A DNA stretch of 50,923 nt from Oscillospiraceae bacterium (GTDB lineage: Bacteria > Bacillota > Clostridia > Oscillospirales > Oscillospiraceae). Both the position numbers and the translations under genes were made by a program. The notes under the pieces were generated by a model that had not been told where the DNA came from, did no database searches, and saw nothing but the letters and a program-made list of their open reading frames with translations. Location of the stretch: positions 1 to 50,923 of the forward strand of contig CADAHL010000013.1 in assembly GCA_902787755.1 (NCBI GenBank). Direction: 5' to 3'. Below, one piece after another: positions 14,659-22,368 of this stretch. Within the stretch, counting starts at the first letter, position 1, and the number at the start of each line of letters is the position of its first letter.

Positions 14659-15715
14659 TTACTTGCCGGTGAACACGCCGATCAGGCTGTCCATCTCTTC
14701 CTGGGTGAAGCCGTAATCCTTCACGCAGGTGGCGGCCCACTCGTCGGCCACGTTGGCGGAAGCGGCCTGGAACTCCTTGACCTGCTCGTCGGTCAGGTAG
14801 GTGAAGGTCACGCCCTCGTTGGTCCACTTCTCAATAACTTCCTGGTCGCCCTTACGCTCCAGCTCACGCTGCTGGGCCGCGGCCCAGGCGCCGGCCTCGT
14901 CCACCAGAGCCTGCAGCTCGGCGGGCAGGGAGTCATACAGCTCCTGGTTCATGCAGAAGAAGATGCAGTCGTACACGCCGGTCCAGTAGGTGCAGTACTT
15001 GTTGACGTCGGAGATGGAGCCGCCGTCAGCGGTGGGCAGGGGGTTCTCCTGGCCGTCGTAGGTGCCCTGCTGCAGGCCGGTGTAAACCTCGCCCCAGTTG
15101 GCGGGGGATACGGATCTTCATATCCTTCATGTCGGCGGGAGAGGTGATCTCCTTCTTGCTGTTGGTGACATGACGGAAGCCGTTCTCGGCAACACCCAGC
15201 AGGTGCAGGCCCAGACCCTCAACGATGGGAGCCAGAGCCTCGTAGCCGGCGCCGCCGGCGCCCAGCAGAGCGTCAACGTCATCGGTGGACTCAAAGATGA
15301 AGGGCAGGGAGACCACGTTCAGTCTCTGGTCAAAGCCGGACATGATCAGGTTGGAGTGGGCGCACATATCGGTGGAGCCGTCGATCACAGCCTGGATGCC
15401 CTCCTGCTGGTTGCCGGAGGTCAGCTGGTCCTGAGCATACACGGTAACGGTGACCTTGCCGCCGGTGCGGTCGGACAGGTACTGGCCGAACTGACGGCCC
15501 ATATCGGCCCAGCAGGTGTTGTCGGTGGCGGAGCAGGCGAACTTCCAGTCGTAGCTCTGATCGAGCTGGATGACGCCGTCAGCGGGAGCTTCAGCGGCGG
15601 GGGCATCGTTGCCGGCAGCGGGAGCCTCGGCAGCGGGAGCGGCAGACTGACCACCGCAGGCGGCCAGAGCCAGAACCATGGCCAGAGCCATAAGCAGCGC
15701 TAAGAACTTTTTCAT
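14659..15715 (-). pseudogene. dctP: TRAP transporter substrate-binding protein DctP, frameshifted with internal deletion
   Basis: The extracytoplasmic solute-binding lipoprotein of the transporter, broken as written. The 5' part (from 15715) has a lipoprotein signal (LALAACGG), an Ala/Glu-rich tether and normal DctP sequence up to MKDMKIRIP. At about 15101-15107, a run of five G (C on the coding strand), the frame shifts. The old frame ends at 15026 after nonsense residues. In another frame the family sequence resumes with NWGEVYTGLQQGTYDGQENP and continues to 14659. About 18 residues usually found between these parts (the LGANPTPM region) are absent, so this is a deletion plus shift, not just one extra base. 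It may be a true lesion or an assembly error. Confidence 0.85.
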
Positions 15716-15781
15716 TTTCTTCCTCCTAAAATGATTTTTTATCTGAGATCACAACAGGTGTGAAGACAGTACGGATGGATT

Positions 15782-17086
15782 TCAGCGGCCCAGCAGGACC
15801 ATGCTGAAGAAGGGGACGTAGGTGATCAGCAGCAGAGCGACCACACAGGAGATGATCATGGGCCAGACCGCGCCGGAGATGCTGGCGATGGTGACCCGGG
15901 TCTTATCCTTCAGATCCTTCATCTTTTCGGCCAAGCCGATAGCCACGAACAGGTTCACGCCCACCGGCGGGGTCACCTGACCGATGGCCAGGTTCACGGT
16001 GGCGATGATGCCGAAGTGGACCAGATCGATCCCCAGCTGCTGGGCTACGGGAGCCATGATGGGGATGAAGATATACATGGCGGAGTTGGCGTCCACAAAG
16101 CAGCCGGCGATCAGGAAGATGATGTTGATGATGATCAGGAACACATACTTGTTGCCGGACACGTTCAGCAGCAGAGTCTGGGCGGCCTTGGAGATGCCGT
16201 GGACGGTGCAGACATAGGAGAACACGGCGGCGGTGCCGATGATGAGCATGATGGAGCCGGTGGTCTTGCCGGAGTCCACCATGATCTTGATGAAGTTCTT
16301 GATCTTGATCTCCCGGTAGATGAAGATGCCGACCACCAGGGCGTAGACCACGGACACGGCCGCGGCCTCGGTCGGGGTGAAGACGCCGCCGTAGATGCCG
16401 CCCAGGATGATGACCGGGACCAGGAAGCCCCACATGGCCTCCAGGAAGGTCTTGCCCCGGTGCTTCCAGGTGGAGCGCTCCCGGGTGGCGGTGATGCCTC
16501 TGCGTCGGACCTCGATCCAGACGATGACGATCAGGGCCAGACCCATCATGATGCCGGGGATGATACCGGCCATGAACATATCGCCCACGCCCACGCCGGT
16601 AATGGAGGCGTAGACCACGAAGGCGATGGAGGGCGGGATGACGATGGCGATGGACGAGGCCGCCGCCATCAGCGCCGAGGCGAAGGGGGCGGAGAAGCCG
16701 CCGGAGTTGACCATGGCGGGGATCAGGATGATGCCCAGAGCGGCCACAGTGGCCGGGCCGGAGCCGGAGATGGCGCCGAAGAACATGGCCACGATGACGC
16801 AGACGATGGCGATGCCGCCCTTCTGGTGGCCCACGCAGTCGTCAATAAAGCCGACCAGGCGCTTGGAGATGCCCGCCTCGGCCATGACGTTGCCGGAGAT
16901 GACAAAGAAGGGGATGGCCAGCAGCAGGAACTTGGACATGCCGTTGTACACATTTGTGGGGATGACGGAGAGCTTGTCGTGGCCGAAGACCATGGCCAGC
17001 ACGGAGGACAGGCCCAGGCTCACGGCGATGGGGGCGTTGAGAAGCAGCAGGATGAAGAAGCTGCCGAACAGAATAAAGTTGATCAT
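15782..17086 (-). CDS. dctM: TRAP transporter large permease DctM
   Basis: A 434-residue integral membrane subunit that carries out sodium-coupled uptake of an organic acid delivered by the binding protein. It has the family pattern of 11-12 hydrophobic segments, with NAPIAVSLGLSSVLAM near the start, the LAIPFFVISGNVMAEAGIS segment, GAISGSGPATVAALG, FTPTEAAAVSVVYALVVG and GQVTPPVGVNLFVAIG near the end. It overlaps dctQ by four bases. Ligand identity cannot be read from the permease. Confidence 0.95.
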   Translation of the reverse strand: MINFILFGSFFILLLLNAPIAVSLGLSSVLAMVFGHDKLSVIPTNVYNGMSKFLLLAIPFFVISGNVMAEAGISKRLVGFIDDCVGHQKGGIAIVCVIVAMFFGAISGSGPATVAALGIILIPAMVNSGGFSAPFASALMAAASSIAIVIPPSIAFVVYASITGVGVGDMFMAGIIPGIMMGLALIVIVWIEVRRRGITATRERSTWKHRGKTFLEAMWGFLVPVIILGGIYGGVFTPTEAAAVSVVYALVVGIFIYREIKIKNFIKIMVDSGKTTGSIMLIIGTAAVFSYVCTVHGISKAAQTLLLNVSGNKYVFLIIINIIFLIAGCFVDANSAMYIFIPIMAPVAQQLGIDLVHFGIIATVNLAIGQVTPPVGVNLFVAIGLAEKMKDLKDKTRVTIASISGAVWPMIISCVVALLLITYVPFFSMVLLGR

Positions 17087-17613
17087 TCCGCAGGCTCCTC
17101 CTTTCCTTTTTCCTTGGGATCCTTCATGCAGGAGGCCTGCTCGGTCAGGATCGCCAGCAGGTATTCCACGCTGTGCAGGATCAGCAGCAGGCAGCCCAGG
17201 GGGATGGCCGCCATAAACAGGCCCTCGGGGATCAGCAGCGAGGCGGTGAGCTTGCCCTGCTTGAACAGCACCAGGACCTTCTCCCAGCCGGTCCAGCCCA
17301 GAACGCCGTAGAAGATGCAGCTGACCACGGTGAAGATAACGCCGATGACCTTCTTGCCGGTCTTGCCCACGGAGTCAAAGACCAGCGACAGGCTGATCAG
17401 GCTCCCGTCCCTGGCACACAGGGCACAGCCGCACATGATCATCAGCACGAAGATGTTGACCACCAGCTCCTCGGTGTAGGCCAGCTTGCTGTGGAACACA
17501 TAGCGGGCCAGAACGTTGGCGAAGGCGACCACGGTGATCACGATCCCGATAATGACCTGCATGGCCGATTCCACGTAGCCCAGGATATCCATGATCTTTT
17601 TATATACTTTCAT
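17083..17613 (-). CDS. dctQ: TRAP transporter small permease DctQ
   Basis: A 176-residue four-helix membrane subunit that pairs with DctM. Features: VIIGIVITVVAFANVLARYVFHSKLAYTEEL region in helices 1-2 and MIMCGCALCARDGSLISLSLVFD, the usual charged loop. ATG 17613 is chosen over an in-frame ATG 90 bases upstream because AGGAAAGGA precedes it and the product then starts like other DctQ proteins. It is the first gene of the minus-strand catabolic operon; the promoter and operator lie 70-120 bases upstream. Confidence 0.92.
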   Translation of the reverse strand: MKVYKKIMDILGYVESAMQVIIGIVITVVAFANVLARYVFHSKLAYTEELVVNIFVLMIMCGCALCARDGSLISLSLVFDSVGKTGKKVIGVIFTVVSCIFYGVLGWTGWEKVLVLFKQGKLTASLLIPEGLFMAAIPLGCLLLILHSVEYLLAILTEQASCMKDPKEKGKEEPAE

Positions 17614-17684
17614 AGCACCATTCCTTTCCTCAGGATTCCGCCTCCCGAGGCAGAAGATATTCCCCTTCGGCGGTGGATTGGCTT

Positions 17685-17697
17685 TTGGTCCTACCAA
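17685..17697. promoter_or_regulatory. PdhR/LldR-like operator at the TRAP operon start site
   Basis: TTGGTCCTACCAA is a perfect palindrome around CCT. It fits the ATTGGTnnnACCAAT pattern known for PdhR and related FCD-type GntR regulators. It occupies about +1 to +13 of the transcript predicted from the promoter at 17703-17731, the classic position for repression. The likely binder is the FCD regulator at 19782. Confidence 0.7.
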
Positions 17698-17702
17698 CTG
17701 CA

Positions 17703-17731
17703 ATTCTACAACTTTCTGAAGCGTCCTGCAA
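17703..17731 (-). promoter_or_regulatory. Sigma-A promoter of the TRAP/E1-E2-E3 operon
   Basis: On the minus strand: TTGCAG (17731-17726), 17 bp, TAGAAT (17708-17703). Its start point falls on the operator. Confidence 0.65.
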
Positions 17732-17771
17732 GCGCATTAGCCTCGGCAAAAGAGCGAAAAACGCCGGCTCT

Positions 17772-17791
17772 TTTTGTGAGTTTTCACAAAA
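17772..17791. promoter_or_regulatory. Second palindrome in the divergent control region
   Basis: TTTTGTGA-GTTT-TCACAAAA is a perfect inverted repeat about 40 bp upstream of the minus-strand minus-35. The arms resemble CRP or Rex half-sites, but the four-base spacer is wrong for both. The 344-base spacer 17614-17957 holds this site, two operator-like sites and two promoters but no gene. Confidence 0.45.
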
Positions 17792-17863
17792 GTCACAGAA
17801 AATGTCCCGGAATAACAGGGTTCCTTCGCCATATTGCCAAAAAATTCACTTGGATTTTGGTTG

Positions 17864-17876
17864 ATGGTAGGGCCAA
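17864..17876. promoter_or_regulatory. Degenerate FCD/GntR operator upstream of the plus-strand operon
   Basis: On the minus strand TTGGCCCTACCAT, two changes from TTGGTCCTACCAA. It ends seven bases before the minus-35 of the plus-strand promoter, so one regulator could touch both operons. Confidence 0.4.
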
Positions 17877-17882
17877 AAAGGA

Positions 17883-17911
17883 TTGCCATCGCCGGGAAAA
17901 AGGGTTACAAT
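17883..17911 (+). promoter_or_regulatory. Sigma-A promoter of the plus-strand operon
   Basis: TTGCCA (17883-17888), 17 bp, TACAAT (17906-17911). The first gene starts at 17958. Confidence 0.6.
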
Positions 17912-17957
17912 CGAAGAGGAAATATCTCTGCCCCTTCGGGCAGATCGGAGGCTGTGT

Positions 17958-18155
17958 ATGATCGTCATTCAGGCTCCCGGACTGGGAGAATATCAGATCG
18001 ACGGCGAGAAAGAGGTCGAGGCCGCCCGCGTTTTTGACGAGGGTTATACCCGGCTGTGCCGGGACAGCGGCGACGGAGACAGTCTGCTCTGGGAGCTGGC
18101 CGCCCTGCGCAGAGAGATCATCGGCGAATATGGCGTCCGCATCACGCTCGTCTGA
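17958..18155 (+). CDS. Small hypothetical protein, first gene of the ligase/regulator operon
   Basis: A 65-residue soluble protein I do not recognise (MIVIQAPGLGEYQIDGEKEV at the start, ALRREIIGEYGVRITLV at the end). It begins with a beta-strand-like segment and continues as charged helices. GGAGG lies six bases before ATG 17958, and a promoter lies at 17883-17911. It overlaps the next gene by 26 bases. The position at the head of the operon and the good ribosome binding site argue for a real gene, but function is unknown. Confidence 0.6.
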   Translation: MIVIQAPGLGEYQIDGEKEVEAARVFDEGYTRLCRDSGDGDSLLWELAALRREIIGEYGVRITLV

Positions 18156-18753
18156 AAAGGCGCCCAGGCTCTACTGCCTGGGGGACAGCCTGACCTTCGG
18201 CTATGGGGTCTCCCCCGCCCGGCGCTGGCTGACCCTGGTCACGGAGGCCGGCCCCTGGCGGCTGATGAACCGGGGCCTGTGCGGGGACACCACCGGCGGC
18301 ATGCTGGTGCGGCTGCGGGAGCTGCTGAACGGCTCGCCCCGGCCGGAGCAGGTGCTGCTCTTCGGCGGCGCCAACGACATCTTCTATTCCGGCACCGACG
18401 CCGGGGCCCGGGCCAACATGGGCGCCATGATCCACCAGCTGCTCACCGCCGGGGTGCGGCCCCTGGTGGGCATCCCCATGCCCATCGTACCGGACTGGTC
18501 CCCGGAGGCCTGGGGCGCGGTGGTGGATTTTGAGGCGGCCCAGGCGCTGCTGGGCTCCTATGCCGACTGGACGGAGGCCTTCTGCCGGGCTTTCGGGGTG
18601 CCCACGGTGGATTTCCGCTCGGTGTTTCTGGATGAGAGCGGCCAGGTCCGGCGGGAGCTGTATCTGGACGGGCTGCACCCCAACCCGGAGGGGCACCGGC
18701 GCATGGCGGAGCTGCTGGCGAAGCGGCTGAGGGAGCTGGAGGCGGTGGGATGA
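18130..18753 (+). CDS. SGNH/GDSL-type hydrolase
   Basis: A 207-residue esterase or acyl hydrolase, probably cytoplasmic since no signal peptide is visible. All four family blocks are present: GDSLTFGYG with nucleophile S20, the oxyanion glycine in block II (NRGLCGDTTGG), GGANDIF with N82, and DGLHPNPEGH with the D180/H183 pair. ATG 18130 overlaps the previous gene by 26 bases; later starts would cut into the GDSL block. It overlaps lplA by four bases. Its substrate is unknown; in this setting it could free an acid from an ester for the pathway, which is conjecture. Confidence 0.85.
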   Translation: MASASRSSEKAPRLYCLGDSLTFGYGVSPARRWLTLVTEAGPWRLMNRGLCGDTTGGMLVRLRELLNGSPRPEQVLLFGGANDIFYSGTDAGARANMGAMIHQLLTAGVRPLVGIPMPIVPDWSPEAWGAVVDFEAAQALLGSYADWTEAFCRAFGVPTVDFRSVFLDESGQVRRELYLDGLHPNPEGHRRMAELLAKRLRELEAVG

Positions 18754-19751
18754 ACGAGCTTCTGTATCTGGACCTGACAGGCACCGACGCCGCCCGGAAT
18801 CTGGCCACGGAGGAGCTGGTCTTCGACCGGCTGCCCGAGGGGAAGACCCTTTTCATGCTCTGGCAGAACCGCTCGGCGGTGATCATCGGAAAATATCAGA
18901 ACACCCTGGCGGAGATCGACCTGGACTACGTGCGGGCGCAGGGCATTCAGGTGGTGCGGCGCCTGTCCGGCGGCGGGGCGGTCTACCACGACCTGGGGAA
19001 TCTGAACTACACCATCATCACCCGGGCCAAGGATCCCGCCCGGCTGGACCTGGCCCTGTTCTGTCAGCCGGTGCTGCGGACCCTGCGTCAGCTGGGGGTG
19101 CCGGCGGAGCTGAACGGCCGCAACGACATGAGCATCCTGGGGCAGAAGTTCTCCGGCAACGCCCAGTACATGCGCCGGGGCAAGGTGATGCACCACGGCA
19201 CCATCCTCTTCGATTCGGATCTGTCGGTGGTGTCCCGGGCTCTGCGGGTGGATCCGGAGAAGATCCGGGCCAAGGGCGTGGGATCCGTGCGCAGCCGGGT
19301 GACCAATGTGCGGCCCCATCTGAAGAGCGATCTGAGCCTGCCGGAATTTCGGGCCAGGCTCCTGGAAAATCTGCTGCAGGACAGCCCCGGCCAGGCCTGG
19401 GAGCTGAACGAGGAAGAGCTGGCGGCCATCGAGGCCCTGCGGGAGAGCCGCTATGACAGCTGGGACTGGAACTTCGGCGCCTCCCGGGAGTGCTCCCTGC
19501 TCCGGCGGAGGCGGATCGAAGGCTGCGGCACGGTGGAGGCCCGGATCAGCCTGGAGCACGGGCTCATTACCGGCCTGGACTTCCGGGGCGATTTCTTCAG
19601 TCTGGAAGAGCCGGAGGTCCTGGCCCGCCGCTTTCTGGGCCTGCGCCCGGAGCGGGACGCCTATGCCGGGGCCCTGGGGGACGTGGACGTGTCCCGGTAC
19701 TTCCTGGGCCTGGACGCCCCGGGCCTGATCGATCTGCTGTGCGAAAGCTGA
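18750..19751 (+). CDS. lplA: Lipoate--protein ligase
   Basis: A 333-residue enzyme that activates lipoate with ATP and attaches it to the lysine of lipoyl domains. The motifs RRLSGGGAVYHDLGNLNYT, GRNDMSILGQKFSGNAQ and HHGTILFDSDLS are the lipoate-binding loop, lysine loop and adenylate pocket. The C-terminal accessory domain begins near residue 245. The acceptors are very likely the two lipoyl domains (E2 and E3) in the opposite operon. It overlaps the SGNH gene by four bases, and the regulator gene starts 30 bases after its stop. Confidence 0.93.
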   Translation: MNELLYLDLTGTDAARNLATEELVFDRLPEGKTLFMLWQNRSAVIIGKYQNTLAEIDLDYVRAQGIQVVRRLSGGGAVYHDLGNLNYTIITRAKDPARLDLALFCQPVLRTLRQLGVPAELNGRNDMSILGQKFSGNAQYMRRGKVMHHGTILFDSDLSVVSRALRVDPEKIRAKGVGSVRSRVTNVRPHLKSDLSLPEFRARLLENLLQDSPGQAWELNEEELAAIEALRESRYDSWDWNFGASRECSLLRRRRIEGCGTVEARISLEHGLITGLDFRGDFFSLEEPEVLARRFLGLRPERDAYAGALGDVDVSRYFLGLDAPGLIDLLCES

Positions 19752-19781
19752 ATTCGAATCATAAATATGGACGGTGATGGC

Positions 19782-20483
19782 ATGGAAGTGAGCTTTGACA
19801 AGATCCGGCAGTCCTCCCCCACGGTGCCGGAGCTGGTGATGGACAGCCTGATGGCTGCCATCGAGGCGGGCAAGCTCCAGGTGGGCGGCGAGCTGCCCCC
19901 CGAGCGGGATCTGGCGGAGGCCTTGGGCATCTCCCGCAATTCCCTGCGGGAATGTCTGTCGATCATGAGCTTCATGGGGATCGTGGAGAACCGGGGCAAC
20001 CGGAAGGTGCTGGTGAAGAACGCGGATTATTTCCGCAAGGCCCGGTCCCTGCTGGAGCTGTCCTATTCTCCGGACACCTTTGAGGACTTTATGGAGTTCC
20101 GGCGCACCAACGAGCGGGAGATCGCCCGGCTGGCCTGCCGCCGGGCCACGCCGGAGGATCTGGAGCGGCTGAAGAACTCGGTGGAGCGGCTGGAGGCCGA
20201 CGCCACGGACTATCTGGCGGACGTGGAGTTCCATGTGAACCTGGCCTACGCCAGCCACAACACCATCTTTGCGGCCATGCTGGACTACGTCAACTGCCTG
20301 ATCCTGGAGCTGCGGATGCGCTTCTTCGAGCGGGAGGACTACCACGGCAAGACCGCCCAGGCCCACCGGCGGATCTACGAGGCGGTGCTGGCCCGGGACG
20401 AGGAGCTGGCCGCCTACGAGATGGGCCGGCACCTGCGGATCATTGAAAACTACGAGGAGCCGAAAGGAGAGGAGCCCACATGA
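19782..20483 (+). CDS. FadR/FCD-subfamily GntR transcriptional regulator
   Basis: A 233-residue ligand-responsive regulator. The N-terminal winged helix-turn-helix contains GGELPPERDLAEALGISRNS followed by LRECLSIMSFMGIVENRGNR. The C-terminal FCD domain is all-helical (FMEFRRTNEREIARLACRRA; DVEFHVNLAYASHN; AHRRIYEAVLARDE), with Asp and His residues that in relatives bind a metal and a carboxylate ligand. I prefer ATG 19782, which has GGTGAT directly before it, over an ATG 15 bases upstream with no such signal. The PdhR-like palindromes at 17685 and 14585 are its most likely targets, giving local, substrate-induced control. It overlaps the dehydrogenase gene by four bases. Confidence 0.9.
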   Translation: MEVSFDKIRQSSPTVPELVMDSLMAAIEAGKLQVGGELPPERDLAEALGISRNSLRECLSIMSFMGIVENRGNRKVLVKNADYFRKARSLLELSYSPDTFEDFMEFRRTNEREIARLACRRATPEDLERLKNSVERLEADATDYLADVEFHVNLAYASHNTIFAAMLDYVNCLILELRMRFFEREDYHGKTAQAHRRIYEAVLARDEELAAYEMGRHLRIIENYEEPKGEEPT

Positions 20484-21526
20484 GCCAAACCATGCGCGGG
20501 ATCATCAAAGCGGCGGCGGGCCCCGGTCTGGAGTTTCGGACCGATCTGCCCATCCCCCAGATCGGCGAGGACGAGGTGCTGATGAAGATCCGCTGCGCCT
20601 CCATCTGCGGCACGGACCTGGGCATCGACGCCTGGGGCGCCTGGGCCCGGAAGCGGATGACCGTCTTCCCCCGGATCATCGGTCACGAGACCACCGGCGA
20701 GATCGTCGCCGTTGGCAAAAACGTGAAGGAGCGCTTCGTGGGCCAGCGGGTCTCGGTGGAGAGCCACATCTGGTGCGGCAAGTGTCCCCACTGCCTGGCG
20801 GGGCGGCCCCATGTGTGCCAGAACATGACTCTCTTCGGCATCCAGACCGACGGCGCCTTCGCCGAGTACGCCAAGGCCCGCTGGGACATCACCTACGTTC
20901 TGGACGAGGCCCTCTCCGATGAGCAGGGCTGTATCTTCGAGCCCATGGGCTCCGGCGTCCACGGCGTGGAGGAGGCCAAGGTCAAAGGCAAGACCGTGCT
21001 GGTGGCCGGCTGCGGCGCCATCGGCCTGACGGTGGTGGCGGCCTGCAGGGTCTTCGGCGCCAGGCTCATCATCGCCTGCGACCTCTATGACGAGAAGCTG
21101 GAGGCGGCCCGGGCCATGGGCGCGGATGTGACCGTGAACAGCCGGAGGGAGAATCTGGTGTCCAAGGTACTGGAGCTGACGAATGGGCTGGGCGTGGAGG
21201 CCGCCATCGACGTGACCGGCAGCCCCGCCGCCCTGAACAGCTCCCTGAAGAGCGTGATGGCCATGGGCTGCCTGGTCTCGGTGGGTCTGCCCGGCGAGCC
21301 GGTGACCATGGACATGACCGAGGATCTGTTCTATCGGCAGATCCGCCTGTCCGGCATCTGCGGAAGGCGGATCTGGGAGACCTGGGACGACTTCACCCGG
21401 GTCATGCGGGACCCCATCTACGACATGAGGCGGGTCATCGGCGGACAGTTTGCGCTGGAGGATTTCCGCCAGGGCATCGACAAAATGCGCTCCGGCGCCC
21501 CGGGCAAGATGTTCCTGTATCCCTGA
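20480..21526 (+). CDS. Zinc-dependent MDR dehydrogenase, L-threonine 3-dehydrogenase-like
   Basis: A 348-residue NAD(P)-dependent alcohol dehydrogenase of the medium-chain family. Catalytic zinc ligands are C43 (SICGTD), H69 and E70 (GHETTGEIVAVG); structural zinc ligands are C99, C102, C105 and C113. The nucleotide fold starts at VLVAGCGAIGLTVVAA. Several stretches read like threonine 3-dehydrogenase (ICGRRIWETWDDF near the end; DEVLMKIRCASICGTD at the start), but butanediol and sugar-acid dehydrogenases share the fold. Beside an acetoin-type E1/E2/E3 system it probably oxidises a hydroxyl group to give the keto substrate of E1. Last gene of the plus-strand operon. Confidence 0.88.
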   Translation: MSQTMRGIIKAAAGPGLEFRTDLPIPQIGEDEVLMKIRCASICGTDLGIDAWGAWARKRMTVFPRIIGHETTGEIVAVGKNVKERFVGQRVSVESHIWCGKCPHCLAGRPHVCQNMTLFGIQTDGAFAEYAKARWDITYVLDEALSDEQGCIFEPMGSGVHGVEEAKVKGKTVLVAGCGAIGLTVVAACRVFGARLIIACDLYDEKLEAARAMGADVTVNSRRENLVSKVLELTNGLGVEAAIDVTGSPAALNSSLKSVMAMGCLVSVGLPGEPVTMDMTEDLFYRQIRLSGICGRRIWETWDDFTRVMRDPIYDMRRVIGGQFALEDFRQGIDKMRSGAPGKMFLYP

Positions 21527-21550
21527 GGAGAGACTGCAATCAACGCGCAA

Positions 21551-21585
21551 ACCGGGGTGGTACCCGCAATAGGTACCACCCCGGT
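21551..21585 (+). terminator. Hairpin after the MDR dehydrogenase gene
   Basis: ACCGGGGTGGTACC (21551-21564) pairs perfectly with GGTACCACCCCGGT (21572-21585). The tail is not T-rich on either strand, so termination may be inefficient or bidirectional. Confidence 0.55.
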
Positions 21586-21596
21586 CTGCTTACTAA

Positions 21597-21650
21597 GCAC
21601 TATTTTCTACGCACTGAGCACTATCTCCTGCGCACTATCTCCTGCGCACT
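21597..21650. repeat. Short tandem repeat with 14-base unit
   Basis: GCACTATCTCCTGC occurs twice in tandem (21618-21631, 21632-21645), preceded by the variant GCACTATTTTCTAC (21597-21610) and GCACTGA, and followed by GCACTTC. On the minus strand the units read AGTGCGCAG, AGTGCTCAG and AGTGCTTAG; similar tags recur at 30657-30670 and 46949-46968. Confidence 0.8.
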
Positions 21651-22361
21651 TCAATTCCCCATTGCCGCGGCCAGCGGGGCCAGGAGCAGCAGCCCCACGA
21701 TCGGAGCGCTGACCCAGGGCAGGGACCCCAGGGCCATCTGCAGACCGATGACCAGCAGGCCCGCCGCCATCCAGCAGATCCCGGCCGTCAGGTGGGTCCG
21801 GTCCCATCCGGTCTGGGAATAGCGGATTTTTTCCAGCCGGAAGCCCCAGCGGGAGTCCCGGGGCAGATCCAGAAAATGCCCGCCCAGGAGCAGAAGCAGC
21901 AGCCCCAGCACACAGGGCAGCAGAAAGCGCAGGTCCATCCGCTCTCCCGCGGCCCGGAGGATCCCCAGGCTGGAGAGGATCAGCGAAATGGGCGCGATGG
22001 TCCAGCGGCCCAGGACCCGGACGGGGGTGGGCGGCACCTTCATCGCCTTCTGGTGGACCCAGAGCTGGCCGTGGGTGATCAGATTCAGCACGCAGCCCAG
22101 GCCCGGCACGGCGAAGACCAGCATCGGCCGGGGCATGGAATCGTCCACACCGCCGGGGCCGATCAGCCCCGTCTCCACAAGGGCGGGGATCTGAGCCCAT
22201 AGCCGCAGGCCCAGCAGCATGGGAAGGGCGCAGCAAAGCGTGGTCCCCAGCACCGCGATCAGGGCCTTCCGGGGACTGACATGATGCCCGAAGCGCAGGC
22301 TGGCCGCCTGCTCCTGCTTTCGGGTCAGACCTTGTTTATTTTTCTTCTCTGTGTTGCTCAT
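21651..22361 (-). CDS. Hypothetical multi-pass membrane protein
   Basis: A 236-residue integral membrane protein with a short charged N-terminus (MSNTEKKNKQ) and about six hydrophobic segments, arranged roughly as three pairs. The pattern, with KVPPTPVRVLGRWTIAP in the middle and pairs of helices around it, recalls DUF1648/SdpI-type proteins, but I cannot confirm that. The predicted promoter puts the transcription start at or next to the ATG, and there is no ribosome binding site, so it may be translated from a leaderless mRNA. It is divergent from the esterase gene. Confidence 0.7.
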   Translation of the reverse strand: MSNTEKKNKQGLTRKQEQAASLRFGHHVSPRKALIAVLGTTLCCALPMLLGLRLWAQIPALVETGLIGPGGVDDSMPRPMLVFAVPGLGCVLNLITHGQLWVHQKAMKVPPTPVRVLGRWTIAPISLILSSLGILRAAGERMDLRFLLPCVLGLLLLLLGGHFLDLPRDSRWGFRLEKIRYSQTGWDRTHLTAGICWMAAGLLVIGLQMALGSLPWVSAPIVGLLLLAPLAAAMGN

Positions 22362-22368
22362 GGGAAGG

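Noticed and set aside
17772-17791. CRP or Rex site
   Set aside because: The TGTGA/TCACA arms are separated by four bases, not the six of either consensus.
21551-21585. GGTACC-containing inverted repeat as a GntR operator
   Set aside because: Its 14-bp stem follows a stop codon and lacks the GGTnnnACC spacing, so it is better read as a terminator-like hairpin.
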